From NCBI RefSeq assembly GCF_014529945.1, contig NZ_JACVFB010000006.1, positions 62,001 to 126,000 on the forward strand: a stretch of DNA of 64,000 bases, read 5' to 3'. Below the pieces are notes generated by a model. It had not been told where the DNA came from, did no database searches, and saw nothing but the letters and a program-made list of their open reading frames with translations. The DNA is from Chitinophaga varians. Its GTDB lineage: Bacteria > Bacteroidota > Bacteroidia > Chitinophagales > Chitinophagaceae. The translations under genes and the position numbers were made by a program. Positions within the stretch are counted from its first letter, which is position 1, and every line of letters begins with the position of its first letter. Positions 1 to 9,231 of the stretch are shown here, one piece after another.

Positions 1-41
1 ATTTTTAGTATTTTTGCGGTATTCGCGAAAATATCAGACGT

Positions 42-638
42 ATGACACCAGAAAGGAAGGAGCGGTTATTGACCACCCTGAACAGGCGGCAAGCCAATTT
101 AACCGTTGTATTGGAAGATGTGCAGGACCCGCATAACGTTTCTGCCGTATTACGTACCTGCGATGCCGTGGGCATCCAGGATGTATATGTTATCACTACC
201 ATGGCCCCACGCCAGAAGAAATGGGGACATAGGAGCAGCAGCAGCGCCGCCATGTGGCTGACGATCCATCAGTTTGACAATGTGGAGGAGTGTATGACCG
301 CACTGCGTGCCAAATATGATAAAATATATACCACCCATCTGACTTCAGATGCCATCAGTCTTTATAATATCGACTTCACCGGCTCCGTAGCGCTGGTATT
401 TGGAAATGAACAAATGGGTGTCAGCGAAAAGATAAGGTCCTTGTCGGATGGGAATTTCATCATTCCGCAAATGGGCATTATCAAGTCCCTGAACATATCT
501 GTTGCCTGTGCGGTGAGTATCTATGAAGCCATGCGTCAGAAGACACTGGCCGGTCATTATGATAAGCCGGGCTTACCCCCTGAACAATATAACGCCCTCG
601 CCGAACAGTGGGGGTATCAGCAGGAGGAGGGGGAATAA
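42..638 (+). CDS. trmH: TrmH-family tRNA 2'-O-ribose methyltransferase
   Basis: SPOUT-class RNA methyltransferase, predicted to methylate the 2'-O of a tRNA guanosine (position 18 in the TrmH branch) using S-adenosylmethionine. All three SpoU motifs are visible: DPHNVSAVLRT near residues 29-39 with the family Asn and Arg, VFGNEQMG near 119-126, and IPQMGIIKSLNIS near 141-153, which forms the trefoil knot that binds the cofactor. At 198 residues it is slightly shorter than most TrmH proteins, with a short N-terminal lead and a short tail. It stands alone and ends in a strong hairpin terminator that overlaps its stop codon. The family is clear; the exact tRNA target is inferred from the TrmH-like motif 1. 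Confidence 0.93.
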   Translation: MTPERKERLLTTLNRRQANLTVVLEDVQDPHNVSAVLRTCDAVGIQDVYVITTMAPRQKKWGHRSSSSAAMWLTIHQFDNVEECMTALRAKYDKIYTTHLTSDAISLYNIDFTGSVALVFGNEQMGVSEKIRSLSDGNFIIPQMGIIKSLNISVACAVSIYEAMRQKTLAGHYDKPGLPPEQYNALAEQWGYQQEEGE

Positions 639-652
639 ACCCCTCCTTTTTT
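626..652 (+). terminator. Rho-independent terminator of trmH
   Basis: A 7-bp G/C stem (GGAGGGG with CCCCTCC, loop of about seven bases) is followed directly by six T. The stop codon of trmH lies in the loop, so the terminator is built into the gene end. Confidence 0.85.
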
Positions 653-796
653 GTGTTGAAAATGCTGTATCTTGTAGCTGCCTATACTGAATGAGTGTGT
701 TGTTAACTGTTTATACCTGAAATGTACCTCCCCGGGTAGATAATTTTATAACTGGTGGATAGCTGGAGAAGCTATTAGCATAAAGTATGTCCAAAA

Positions 797-1507
797 ATGA
801 ATGATTTTCTGCTGAAAGTAGATCGGGTAGCCACGGTAGAGGAAGCAATGGCATTGGAACAGCTGGGGGTGGATCTCATTACGGTGTCTGTGATGGAAGA
901 TGTCCGGTTTCCTGATACCAGAAGTGTGGATATCCCGACAGCATTAGCTATCCGGAATGCGTTACAGCATTGTAAACTGATAATAGAATTTCCGCATGAT
1001 GTACGAGCGATTGACACGGTTCCGATACTGAATGAAATTTCTCCGGTTTGCGTACAGTACAATGGTTACGGGTTGCCTGGTGATGACTTTATTCATGAGA
1101 TGCAACGGAGGGGATTATCGATCATCTATGCAGGTATAGAAGCTTCTCATGATGATGATGGATCGTGGGTTGCCGGTTTTCATAACGAGGCATCAAGGGA
1201 GCTGAATCGGGTTTATCTGCAGATTGATTTGATCCCTGAGTACAATGATTCCTGGGACTATTTAAAGCAGGAGGCTTGGAAGTATAGCGACTCCCTGCAG
1301 CAGGAAGATATATTGGAGATAGGAGAGAAATTTCCCCTCTTGGTTACTACGGATATTGATGCCTTTAACGTGAGAGAGATAATAGAAGAACTGCATACGG
1401 TAGAAGGAATTACGTTCATTCTGTGTGATGTGGCGCCGAAATGGGCGGTACATACGTTTGAATACGAAGATGTAGTCTTAATACTACAGCAGTTGAAAGA
1501 AAAGTAG
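797..1507 (+). CDS. Predicted TIM-barrel protein resembling phosphoribosylanthranilate isomerase
   Basis: A 236-residue cytosolic protein without signal peptide. The opening (DRVATVEEAMALEQLGVDLITVS) has the layout of the first beta-alpha unit of TrpF-like barrels, and a VQYNGYGL segment near residue 84 sits where TrpF has its second-half VQLHG motif. The catalytic Cys of TrpF is not evident, and there are no trp genes nearby, so a role in tryptophan synthesis is not supported. It lies 4 bp ahead of a lipoprotein gene and is probably cotranscribed with it. The fold call is an inference from pattern only; treat it as a conserved hypothetical. Confidence 0.6.
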   Translation: MNDFLLKVDRVATVEEAMALEQLGVDLITVSVMEDVRFPDTRSVDIPTALAIRNALQHCKLIIEFPHDVRAIDTVPILNEISPVCVQYNGYGLPGDDFIHEMQRRGLSIIYAGIEASHDDDGSWVAGFHNEASRELNRVYLQIDLIPEYNDSWDYLKQEAWKYSDSLQQEDILEIGEKFPLLVTTDIDAFNVREIIEELHTVEGITFILCDVAPKWAVHTFEYEDVVLILQQLKEK

Positions 1508-1511
1508 TTTC

Positions 1512-2210
1512 ATGAAAAAGTATTTCCCTGTACTCGTCATTATTGTGCTTGTTATAGCATGCAGCCATCCCAATAATTACCATTATTATGAAGACGGTGA
1601 TACAATACGCATGTTGAGCCCTGAAAGACCGAAGACGATCAGTTTGGGAGGTGGTTACATAGATAGTTTGTTCAAGGCGTTATCGAAGGATTTTGATACA
1701 ATTGGCTCAATCGTGAAGGATGCCGGTTATGCGGTGAAAACTGCGTATATGCCTACCCTTAAGCGGAGTATCCACCTCGATGATGAGGCCTATACCGCTG
1801 CTATGCTCGTATTTGGAGGTTGTGATATGACGCTTTTTAGCAACAGTGGCGATTTTTATGATTTTGTGCCTGTGGAAGAGCTGCCACAGCCATGTAAGGA
1901 GCTGGTGCGGGACCACGCGCTGGCGGAGGGCGCTAAGGTGTATATCCGTGGTACTGTGTTGCGATTGGACCGTAAGGATATCGTAAACCTGGATGAGTAC
2001 TCATCAGTAGACAATCCTCTAAATATTACTATGCCCGAAACCGTTTCACGCATTAGCGGTAAGCAGGGGGAGGTATTTTACTTTATGTCTTCCATCAGAG
2101 ATATGGACTACGCTTATATCGCTTTTATTTTCAGGCGGGGCGGCAAATACCAAATAAAGGCTTTTCAGGCGGAGTTGTGTGATGATGACTGGATCAGAGC
2201 GAATAAATAA
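1512..2210 (+). CDS. Predicted lipoprotein
   Basis: A 232-residue protein starting with a lysine pair, a hydrophobic stretch and a lipobox-like VIAC at residues 14-17, so it is probably lipidated and anchored in the envelope. The mature part is a mixed-charge domain that I do not recognise (segments such as GAKVYIRGTVLRLDRKDIV suggest a beta-rich fold). It begins 4 bp after the TIM-barrel-like gene, which indicates a two-gene unit. No catalytic motif is visible. Confidence 0.7.
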   Translation: MKKYFPVLVIIVLVIACSHPNNYHYYEDGDTIRMLSPERPKTISLGGGYIDSLFKALSKDFDTIGSIVKDAGYAVKTAYMPTLKRSIHLDDEAYTAAMLVFGGCDMTLFSNSGDFYDFVPVEELPQPCKELVRDHALAEGAKVYIRGTVLRLDRKDIVNLDEYSSVDNPLNITMPETVSRISGKQGEVFYFMSSIRDMDYAYIAFIFRRGGKYQIKAFQAELCDDDWIRANK

Positions 2211-2223
2211 AAAGGATGGGGGG

Positions 2224-2346
2224 ATGTTGTTTGTTGGAAGGGCTATTAGTCCGGATTCCTTTGTGGTGAATCAATATGATATATTGATGAATGGGGATGT
2301 TAAGCGTGTGAAACGGGATAGCACTATATATGGTATTCCATTTTGA
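2224..2346 (+). CDS. Small hypothetical ORF, possibly the remnant of a larger gene
   Basis: A 40-codon ATG-initiated frame that ends in a TGA just before the next gene. The product (ending DVKRVKRDSTIYGIPF) has no signal peptide and no motif that I know. It could be a short gene or the tail of a lost one. Support is limited to an open frame with plausible composition. Confidence 0.25.
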   Translation: MLFVGRAISPDSFVVNQYDILMNGDVKRVKRDSTIYGIPF

Positions 2347-2367
2347 AAAAGATATTTGTAATTCAAT

Positions 2368-3150
2368 ATGCGATTTGAACAGCTAACATTTGACGCGGTA
2401 CAAGCGCTGCTACGGTCAACTATAATACCCGTAGCCGGAAGAAAAAAGTTTGATTTTCTTCCTGATACTATATGGGACCATGCGAAGGCATCGGGTTGTG
2501 ACATTGTGGCGAGACAGATTGAGAACTGGGAGATACATGATTTTGATGAGAATGATTTTCTCCGGTTGATCACTGAAAAATATACGTTTGATGCCGGTAC
2601 CAGGGTGATATTTATATCGGATGAATGTTTTCCGGATAAAGCTGCATTCGTTTTTACTTTGAGCGACTATTTAACATTTGTAGCATACTTTGAAGAGCAG
2701 TTTAACAGAGCCTTCTTTCAACCATCGGATTATATTTTGATATTCCCGGATGAGAGAAAGTTGGTGATGATTCATCATGAAGGATATTTAATTTGTATCA
2801 GCGTGGGAGCATTTAATAGATTAACGTTAAAAGATTTGCCTTGCCCGTTCTGCGATGCCAGGCATGACTGGATCGTGCAGTTCAAATACGGCGAGTGCTG
2901 GCAGCATGAGTATGTATTGCAGGATGAATTAAAGTGGGGTGCTAATGAAACGGGGGATTCTTCAGCAAGAATAGTGCTGGTAGAGGGTATTGCGGAGCAG
3001 GATTGTCCGCATTGCGGAGCGGAAGAGGTGTATGCGAGAATATTTGTGGATGATAATAAAATTGTAGCAGTGAGTCTGGTGAAGAATTTCATCAGTTTTG
3101 TTGTGCTTGAAGGAGACTATATGGGCGATTATATTATTATCAATAAATAA
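2368..3150 (+). CDS. Hypothetical protein with paired CxxC motifs
   Basis: A 260-residue protein without a signal peptide. Two cysteine pairs, LPCPFCD near residue 156 and QDCPHCGAEE near residue 213, look like the two knuckles of a zinc ribbon interrupted by a beta-rich insert; the mature function is unknown. The N-terminal half contains hydrophobic and acidic blocks typical of the small accessory proteins scattered through Bacteroidota genomes. It is followed after 12 bp by a small membrane-protein gene. Confidence 0.65.
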   Translation: MRFEQLTFDAVQALLRSTIIPVAGRKKFDFLPDTIWDHAKASGCDIVARQIENWEIHDFDENDFLRLITEKYTFDAGTRVIFISDECFPDKAAFVFTLSDYLTFVAYFEEQFNRAFFQPSDYILIFPDERKLVMIHHEGYLICISVGAFNRLTLKDLPCPFCDARHDWIVQFKYGECWQHEYVLQDELKWGANETGDSSARIVLVEGIAEQDCPHCGAEEVYARIFVDDNKIVAVSLVKNFISFVVLEGDYMGDYIIINK

Positions 3151-3162
3151 AAGCGCTTGCTT

Positions 3163-3423
3163 ATGATCATGGAAAAATTGAATAAATGGTCTGCACGATG
3201 GGGAAGTATCTTCGTTGTATCAGTAGGTGTGCTGTTGATTTTAATCACTGCTATCTGGCAATGGCGTGGAGGTACAAGCTATGAATATTATGATCTCAGA
3301 CGGCATAATGGCGTGGTGGATATAACGCTGGAGATTAACTATGCACTCGGTAGCCTTATGCTACTTGTGGGCTTTAGGAAAGCGTGGTTGGTGAAATGGA
3401 AAAGCAAGGTAAAACAAAAATAG
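3163..3423 (+). CDS. Small two-segment membrane protein
   Basis: An 86-residue protein. A hydrophobic segment covers about residues 16-36 (VVSVGVLLILITAIW) and a second weaker one covers about residues 57-72 (YALGSLMLLVGFRKAWLV), with basic residues at both ends. The ATG at 3163 is preferred over the upstream TTG, and an ATG two codons later is an alternative. I recognise no family. It lies directly behind the CxxC protein gene, and the two may be coupled. Confidence 0.55.
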   Translation: MIMEKLNKWSARWGSIFVVSVGVLLILITAIWQWRGGTSYEYYDLRRHNGVVDITLEINYALGSLMLLVGFRKAWLVKWKSKVKQK

Positions 3424-3761
3424 CCCCTACTCGAAAATATTAACCGGAAATATTTTTTAGAAATATTTTGTAATCTGGAAATTATTGTATCTTTATTGTG
3501 ACCTTGATTTTGTAACCTTTATAATTACCTATACCAGTTTTTAAGTGTATTGTTAACTTCTTGCCCTGTTCGTTATGCAAGAAATCCAATCAAAATATAA
3601 TTACCTATATGAATGCAGTTAATCCTGTGTCCATATTAGTCAATCTGTGAAGTTAAGTTTTATTGTTCCCTGATGTAGTATAGCCTGAAAGCTATGCCTG
3701 CTGGTCATTTGCCATCGCTGTAAAGTGGAGATCAATGATTGGTGTTAATATCCTTATGCTC
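3424..3761. other. AT-rich intergenic region ahead of the SGNH hydrolase gene
   Basis: About 340 bp with no convincing gene. The first part is strongly AT-rich (TATTTTTTAGAAATATTTTG and similar), compatible with a Bacteroidota promoter. I cannot place a -33/-7 pair with confidence. No inverted repeat of note was seen. Confidence 0.4.
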
Positions 3762-6587
3762 ATGAAATATATTCTATGCTGTTTGTTTGCCATCCTGATG
3801 TTGTGTCAGGCTAAAGGCCAGTCCGGTTTAACCGTCAAGCGTGATACCGTGATCATCAAAAATGAATTTGTACTGCAAAACAGTTCCCGATTAGTGCCGG
3901 GTATATTGTTTAATAACGGTAATGGTTATACGGAATTTAAAAAGATGCGCCTTGAAAACCTAGGAGATACCGCTATTGCTATTACGGGACAGGACACGAT
4001 TCGCTTTAGAGGTGGCGGGGGCGGGAATGCTGGTACAGAGCCATTTCCGTTGATATTGTCTGTACGCTCTCTGAACGGTTCGCAGCAACAACTGAAATGG
4101 TGGAAAGCACCGGATGACCTGTATACTGTGCCCCGCGTAGGTATCCTTGGCGGCAGCCAGGGAACGGGTGATTATACCAGCATCCCGGCTAATTCCATTT
4201 CAGGGAGATTAACCAGTTACATTGCGTCGGTGACAACAGGTGGTGCGGTAACCAACTACAGTTATCCGGGATATAATACCCGTAAGATGATGCCCAATGG
4301 GGCTAATCAATGGGTGGACAATAACAGGAATATCACCAAAGCACTGGCTGATGGTAACAAAATTATCATCCTCGTTACACCGAGTAACGACGCTGATCCC
4401 CGCAACCAATACGGTGGTGTGACACCCCTGACTGAAACAATGGCCAACATTGCAGCGATAGAAGATGCCTGTAACAGGGCAGGTGCAACCTTGTTGGTGT
4501 TTAGCGGATTTCCACGCCACGACTTCCCCGAACAGTCGGCACGTATACAGCAGCTAGACCTGAGTAACCTGCTGTTGAAAAAATTTGATGGTCGTTGTGC
4601 ATATGTTTATAAACTGCTGGAGGATCCCGCGAATCCCTATCAGCTTAATCCCATACTGGAGCGTGGCGATCATGCCCATCTCAATGACCAGGGCGCTGCG
4701 GTAGCTTTTGCGGTATTGAGGGACGTATTAACGGGGTACTATACTTCCAATACGGCCATCTCAAAATATGTGCTGCAACGCACACTCTCGCTGAACAGCC
4801 CCTTTGTGGAATCGCAGGTATTCACCACACCAAACGTTAACTACGCAAATATTGCACTCGACAATAACTTTTACCGGATACGGTATTTTAACCGTGACGG
4901 CACTTATTCTTCCTGGAGCAATGTGGTACAGGGAGTAGGCGGCGGCACCGGAGGTCCTGCCGTAGACGCGGGGCCGGACCAGACGGTTACCTTACCGGCT
5001 ACACTGTCCCTGTCCGCTACCGGCAGTGATCCTTCGGGAAATATTACCAGTTATGTATGGACGAAACAGTCCGGCGGCGCTGCGAATATCACCGCGCCGA
5101 ACGCAGCACAGACAACGGTAACCGGATTGGAGGCAGGTGTTTATGTGTTTCGCTGTACCGTCACCAATAACTCCGGCGCACAGGCGTATGACGAGGTGAA
5201 TGTGACGGTGGCTACTGCTTCAGGCAACAAGGCTGCTAAGTTCAATTTCAGCGTCACTCAGCGACAGGTAGCGGGTTATATCAACCTGTATGGACATCCG
5301 CATTTAGGTGTCCTCTCCCAAACAGACCCGGCATCGGGCATAGGATTGAATACCGTCGCTGCATCAGCATGGGCGCCTAACGGCGCTGCCTCGGCGGTGG
5401 AAAACCTCGCCGTAGTGAATGATGGCGGCGGCTTTGTGGTAGATCAGGCAACCCTGTCAAGCGCCTTCTTTACGGCTAACAATACCGCGGTGAATAATCT
5501 TCAGCTGACAGGATTAACGCCAGGCAAGCTGGTTAAAATACTGGTGACAGGAAATGCGGTGTCATCTCCCCGCTATACCAAAGTGGCCATCGGCAGTGAC
5601 GTGAAAGAATACAACGCCACCGGCAACAGCAGCAAGGCCGCCACATTCGATAATATAACGGTGCCGGCTGACGGAAAAATCAACATTGCTATGTATGCCA
5701 GTACCACCTCCGCTACGCCGTTCGGTATTGCCGCAGTAGTTACTGTAGAAGAAAAAACAGGCGAGGCGCCGGTTAACCAGCCACCGGTAGTGAATGCAGG
5801 CAACAGCCAAACGATAACGCTGCCGGCTACACTCAGCCTCTCAGCCACTGCCAGCGATCCGGATGGCACGGTTGCCAGTTACACCTGGACAAAAACCTCT
5901 GGCGTCAATGCGGTGATCACCACGCCCAATGCAGCCACCACCACTGTTACAGGGCTTACCGGCGGCACCTATGTGTTCAGATGTACGGTGACAGATGACA
6001 AAGGAGCTACTGCCTTTAGTGAGGTACAGGTAACTGTGGTGAATCCTAATGTCGCCAAAACAGCCAGCTTCAACTTCAGTCTGGGCAGCAAACTGGTAGC
6101 CGGATTCGTGAATGTAAATGGTAATCCGCATTTGGCAGTACTGAGCGGTACCAGTCCCTCCGGCATCGGTGTTAATACGATCGCCACGAACGTGTATGTG
6201 CACAACCTTAACGAAACGGCGAAAGACAACCTGAGTGTGGTGGATGACGGCGGCGGCTTCATCGTTCCGTCGGCAGTGCTGGCGAATTTAATCTTCACAG
6301 CTTCGTCTACACCAACGGACAATCTGCAGGTGACAGGCCTGACCCCCGGTAAACACTGTAAAATCACGCTGACTGCCAACGCGGTGTCTACACCCAGGAT
6401 CAACAGGGTCAGGATTAATGGCGCCGTCCAGGAGTTCAATGCGGTACAAAACAGCAGCAAGGCTGCTATATTCGACAACCTCGTGATCCCGGCAGACGGC
6501 AAGATCAACATCGCATTTTATGCGAAGGATGCTTCCTCCTACGCGGGACTGGCCTCAGCTGTTATTATCGAAGAATATGTAAACTAA
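3762..6587 (+). CDS. Secreted SGNH-hydrolase protein with duplicated PKD-like and beta-sandwich modules
   Basis: The ATG at 3762 gives a clean signal peptide (MKYILCCLFAILMLCQAKGQ); an upstream in-frame ATG at 3735 adds nine unlikely residues. After a short N-terminal module (residues about 20-90) that recurs in two other proteins of this window comes an SGNH/GDSL esterase domain. It has block I GILGGSQGTGD near residue 130 and the catalytic Asp-His pair in GDHAHLND near residue 305. The C-terminal part contains two tandem copies of a PKD-like domain plus a beta-rich domain of about 170 residues that starts AKFNFSV or ASFNFSL and ends in an alanine/aspartate-rich SKAA..FDN motif. It is probably a cell-surface esterase acting on polysaccharide or glycan acyl groups; the substrate is unknown. 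It stands alone and is followed by a short hairpin. Confidence 0.78.
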   Translation: MKYILCCLFAILMLCQAKGQSGLTVKRDTVIIKNEFVLQNSSRLVPGILFNNGNGYTEFKKMRLENLGDTAIAITGQDTIRFRGGGGGNAGTEPFPLILSVRSLNGSQQQLKWWKAPDDLYTVPRVGILGGSQGTGDYTSIPANSISGRLTSYIASVTTGGAVTNYSYPGYNTRKMMPNGANQWVDNNRNITKALADGNKIIILVTPSNDADPRNQYGGVTPLTETMANIAAIEDACNRAGATLLVFSGFPRHDFPEQSARIQQLDLSNLLLKKFDGRCAYVYKLLEDPANPYQLNPILERGDHAHLNDQGAAVAFAVLRDVLTGYYTSNTAISKYVLQRTLSLNSPFVESQVFTTPNVNYANIALDNNFYRIRYFNRDGTYSSWSNVVQGVGGGTGGPAVDAGPDQTVTLPATLSLSATGSDPSGNITSYVWTKQSGGAANITAPNAAQTTVTGLEAGVYVFRCTVTNNSGAQAYDEVNVTVATASGNKAAKFNFSVTQRQVAGYINLYGHPHLGVLSQTDPASGIGLNTVAASAWAPNGAASAVENLAVVNDGGGFVVDQATLSSAFFTANNTAVNNLQLTGLTPGKLVKILVTGNAVSSPRYTKVAIGSDVKEYNATGNSSKAATFDNITVPADGKINIAMYASTTSATPFGIAAVVTVEEKTGEAPVNQPPVVNAGNSQTITLPATLSLSATASDPDGTVASYTWTKTSGVNAVITTPNAATTTVTGLTGGTYVFRCTVTDDKGATAFSEVQVTVVNPNVAKTASFNFSLGSKLVAGFVNVNGNPHLAVLSGTSPSGIGVNTIATNVYVHNLNETAKDNLSVVDDGGGFIVPSAVLANLIFTASSTPTDNLQVTGLTPGKHCKITLTANAVSTPRINRVRINGAVQEFNAVQNSSKAAIFDNLVIPADGKINIAFYAKDASSYAGLASAVIIEEYVN

Positions 6588-6597
6588 ATAAGACATG

Positions 6598-6622
6598 GTG
6601 GCTGGTGAAAACTGCCAGCCAC
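6598..6622 (+). terminator. Hairpin downstream of the SGNH hydrolase gene
   Basis: An 8-bp perfect stem (GTGGCTGG with CCAGCCAC) with a 9-base loop lies 11 bp after the stop codon. There is no T-run, so termination is plausible but not typical. Confidence 0.35.
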
Positions 6623-6765
6623 GGATAATATGACAAGATTGTAAGGTTCGACTACCCAAAAGAATTTATTCCAGTATGAAAGGGAGAATGCCTGGCCATA
6701 CCCGTGGATACGCGTAGCGTATGCTCATATGTCCCGCATCCGTCTGTTCTGTTTAACGCTATACC

Positions 6766-9225
6766 ATGATGAAGTCGCTATGTTCTATTCTATTGTTAAT
6801 GCTGATGCTACAGGCAACGTTGTGGGCCCAGTCGCCCGCCGGTGAGCACCAACCGGTGTCAAAGCATCGCCCTCAGGCGCTACCGGCAACTGTCCCGCTA
6901 TTACAGGGTTCCCTGATCAATGCTATCAATAACAGGGTACCCGGCACCGTTATAAAGGATGTCCGGCCGTCGGTTATTCCTGCCCTGCACCCTGTGGCCA
7001 AACAGGATTTTTACGCCTACGTGAAACAACTTTACGGGGATAAACAACTACAGCAAGTGCAGAAAGGTGTTGCACTGCTCAATGATACCGCCAGGATTGG
7101 CAGGTACCTGGATGAAAAGCTACGTGGATTCTATGCCCTGAAAGGTAATACGGATGTCACTGTTTTTTTGAAAGCCGGCGCTTATAGTAACCACTTCAAA
7201 GGTGCATCAGCGGAAGCTTTTACAGATAATGCCGCCGGCGCCCTCATGCCGGCAGGTATCAACGCCCGCATACAGGATGATGTAGTATTGGGAAATATCC
7301 CGGTAAACCTTCAGTTTTCACATATCGCGGGCCGGTCTTTTGTGGACCGTGCCGCGCTGAATAACGCACTCGGCAAAGTGTCCTTTGATAAAGACGCTTA
7401 TCTGGAACGCATGAACGGCTATGTGAACAAAGCTTTCGATCTCAATAAATACTTTTTACAGGATATTGATGTAAGAGCTGCCTTTAAAGATTATGCGGAT
7501 AAAAAATTGATAAAGCTCCGGGAAGATATGTCCCGCCTGACAATGGAAAGCGGACAGCAGCTGGCTGCACTCACCGGTCTTCTGTCACCGGACCAGCTGA
7601 TTTATCTGGATAGTAACCAGATCAAAAACCTACTGCTCGATATCCCCGCTTTTAAAGTCGACGAAGCACAACTGTTGAGTCAGTTGCCGGATAGCGCATT
7701 GGCGCCGCAAACAGCGATGGCGCGCAACTACCTGCATAAACTATGGGAACTAAAATCTACCCTGTCGCAGGGACTGGCCGCGCAGCAAACGCTCGCTGCG
7801 CAGCAGGCGGTGGAAAACAGCATTCAGAAAAGCCTGAACAGCCACGATAGCAAAGTGAGGAATATCAAACAGCTGTTGCCGCTCAATTTCCTGCAACGCC
7901 TCCTGCTGCAAGCCAAAAGTCTACAAGCGGGCAAAATTGCTGCCGGCGAAAAAGGCGGTGCGGTGCAGGATCTCTTTATGGCCGGCGCAGCAGGCAGCTT
8001 TCTCAACAATAATAAATTCATGATGCTCGGCGCCGGCGTACGTAACGATGCGGCCGATATTAAAAATATAGGACTGAATGAAGGTGTGGACCCCTCTTCC
8101 TTTTCGCTGCAGTTTCTGCAACTGGGTAAAGGAGACGTGTCCGGCCCACACAGCCATATTGGCATCGTGAATGCCAATACCCGTAACGCCTCAGGGCACC
8201 AGCTCAATCCTAATACCCTCGCCCGCAATGTCTTTGTGGGAGCGGTGTCCGAACAGGTAAGCCTGGGAGAATACGGAACGATTGCGGCAGAGATTTCCAA
8301 ATCGAACAGTGAATACAGAAATGCTGCTAACGGCAACGACTATGCGCTTACTTCCAAAGCCGCTGCGGTTACACTGTTCAACGATTTCTGGCAAACCGTT
8401 TCGGTAGGACTGGATTATTCCGGTACCGTCAAATCGCTGGACCTTTCACAGCGGGCATATGTCAGCTATTCCGGCCTCGGCTATAGTAACCCGGCGTCGC
8501 CGGGGTCTGCCAGAGGAACGGTCCGGTATGGTGTAAACCTGCGGCGCTCGTGGAATAAACGCCGCGTAACGATCGGTTTCCGCGCCGACTTACAGGATAT
8601 GCGCATGTCTGCCATTACAGACAGCCGCTGGAAGAACAGCGCTTACACAGTAGATGCCCGCGTGAAAGTGAAAAAGAACTTCACCCTTTCTTCCCGTATA
8701 GGCCAGTCCGTGATGAAAGGCATCAGTGAGAAGGCTGACCAGCCGGGATATGTGAACCGGCACGTGAGCCTTACTTCGCAGTATAGCGGCAAACTCTGGT
8801 CACTTCCGCAGAACAATAATGTCACTTTCAGCCTGCAACAGATGGACATCTTGCCGGTAAAGAGCCTGCTGGTGAACCTGAATGTCAACCAGAGTTTTAT
8901 CATCAATACCAATATGCTCACCTTAAGTGTGATGTACAATAAAGATGTGAAAGGGCAGGCGCTGTATGGAAATCTGCTGACAGCCGAAACAGGATGGAGT
9001 TATACAGTACTGAAGAAGATTGCCTGTACCAGCAGCATCACCTATCTGAATAACAAAGCAGTGGTGGAGCAGGCCGGCATCAAACAAAGCATCGGTACGG
9101 AGCTGCTGCCCAGACTGAACGTTAACCTTTACCTGGACTGCCGGAAGAACATGGTTAATACTTCCCAAAACTATCTCTTTGGAAATTTCAGCTCACAGCT
9201 GATGATACATTACTTATTGAATTGA
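6766..9225 (+). CDS. Predicted outer-membrane beta-barrel protein, first gene of the RHS operon
   Basis: An 819-residue protein with a signal peptide (hydrophobic residues 5-20, AWAQS-like cleavage). The middle (about residues 200-380) is helical and Q/L/K-rich, likely coiled coil. From about residue 410 to the end the sequence alternates polar and hydrophobic residues in many short strands, as in outer-membrane barrels (for example SVMYNKDVKGQALYG and FGNFSSQLMIHYLLN). It opens an operon of six genes separated by at most 23 bp that ends in the giant RHS protein. A role as the envelope partner that docks or exports the RHS proteins is inferred from position and topology. I know no named family for it. 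Confidence 0.7.
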   Translation: MMKSLCSILLLMLMLQATLWAQSPAGEHQPVSKHRPQALPATVPLLQGSLINAINNRVPGTVIKDVRPSVIPALHPVAKQDFYAYVKQLYGDKQLQQVQKGVALLNDTARIGRYLDEKLRGFYALKGNTDVTVFLKAGAYSNHFKGASAEAFTDNAAGALMPAGINARIQDDVVLGNIPVNLQFSHIAGRSFVDRAALNNALGKVSFDKDAYLERMNGYVNKAFDLNKYFLQDIDVRAAFKDYADKKLIKLREDMSRLTMESGQQLAALTGLLSPDQLIYLDSNQIKNLLLDIPAFKVDEAQLLSQLPDSALAPQTAMARNYLHKLWELKSTLSQGLAAQQTLAAQQAVENSIQKSLNSHDSKVRNIKQLLPLNFLQRLLLQAKSLQAGKIAAGEKGGAVQDLFMAGAAGSFLNNNKFMMLGAGVRNDAADIKNIGLNEGVDPSSFSLQFLQLGKGDVSGPHSHIGIVNANTRNASGHQLNPNTLARNVFVGAVSEQVSLGEYGTIAAEISKSNSEYRNAANGNDYALTSKAAAVTLFNDFWQTVSVGLDYSGTVKSLDLSQRAYVSYSGLGYSNPASPGSARGTVRYGVNLRRSWNKRRVTIGFRADLQDMRMSAITDSRWKNSAYTVDARVKVKKNFTLSSRIGQSVMKGISEKADQPGYVNRHVSLTSQYSGKLWSLPQNNNVTFSLQQMDILPVKSLLVNLNVNQSFIINTNMLTLSVMYNKDVKGQALYGNLLTAETGWSYTVLKKIACTSSITYLNNKAVVEQAGIKQSIGTELLPRLNVNLYLDCRKNMVNTSQNYLFGNFSSQLMIHYLLN

Positions 9226-9231
9226 CAGGTT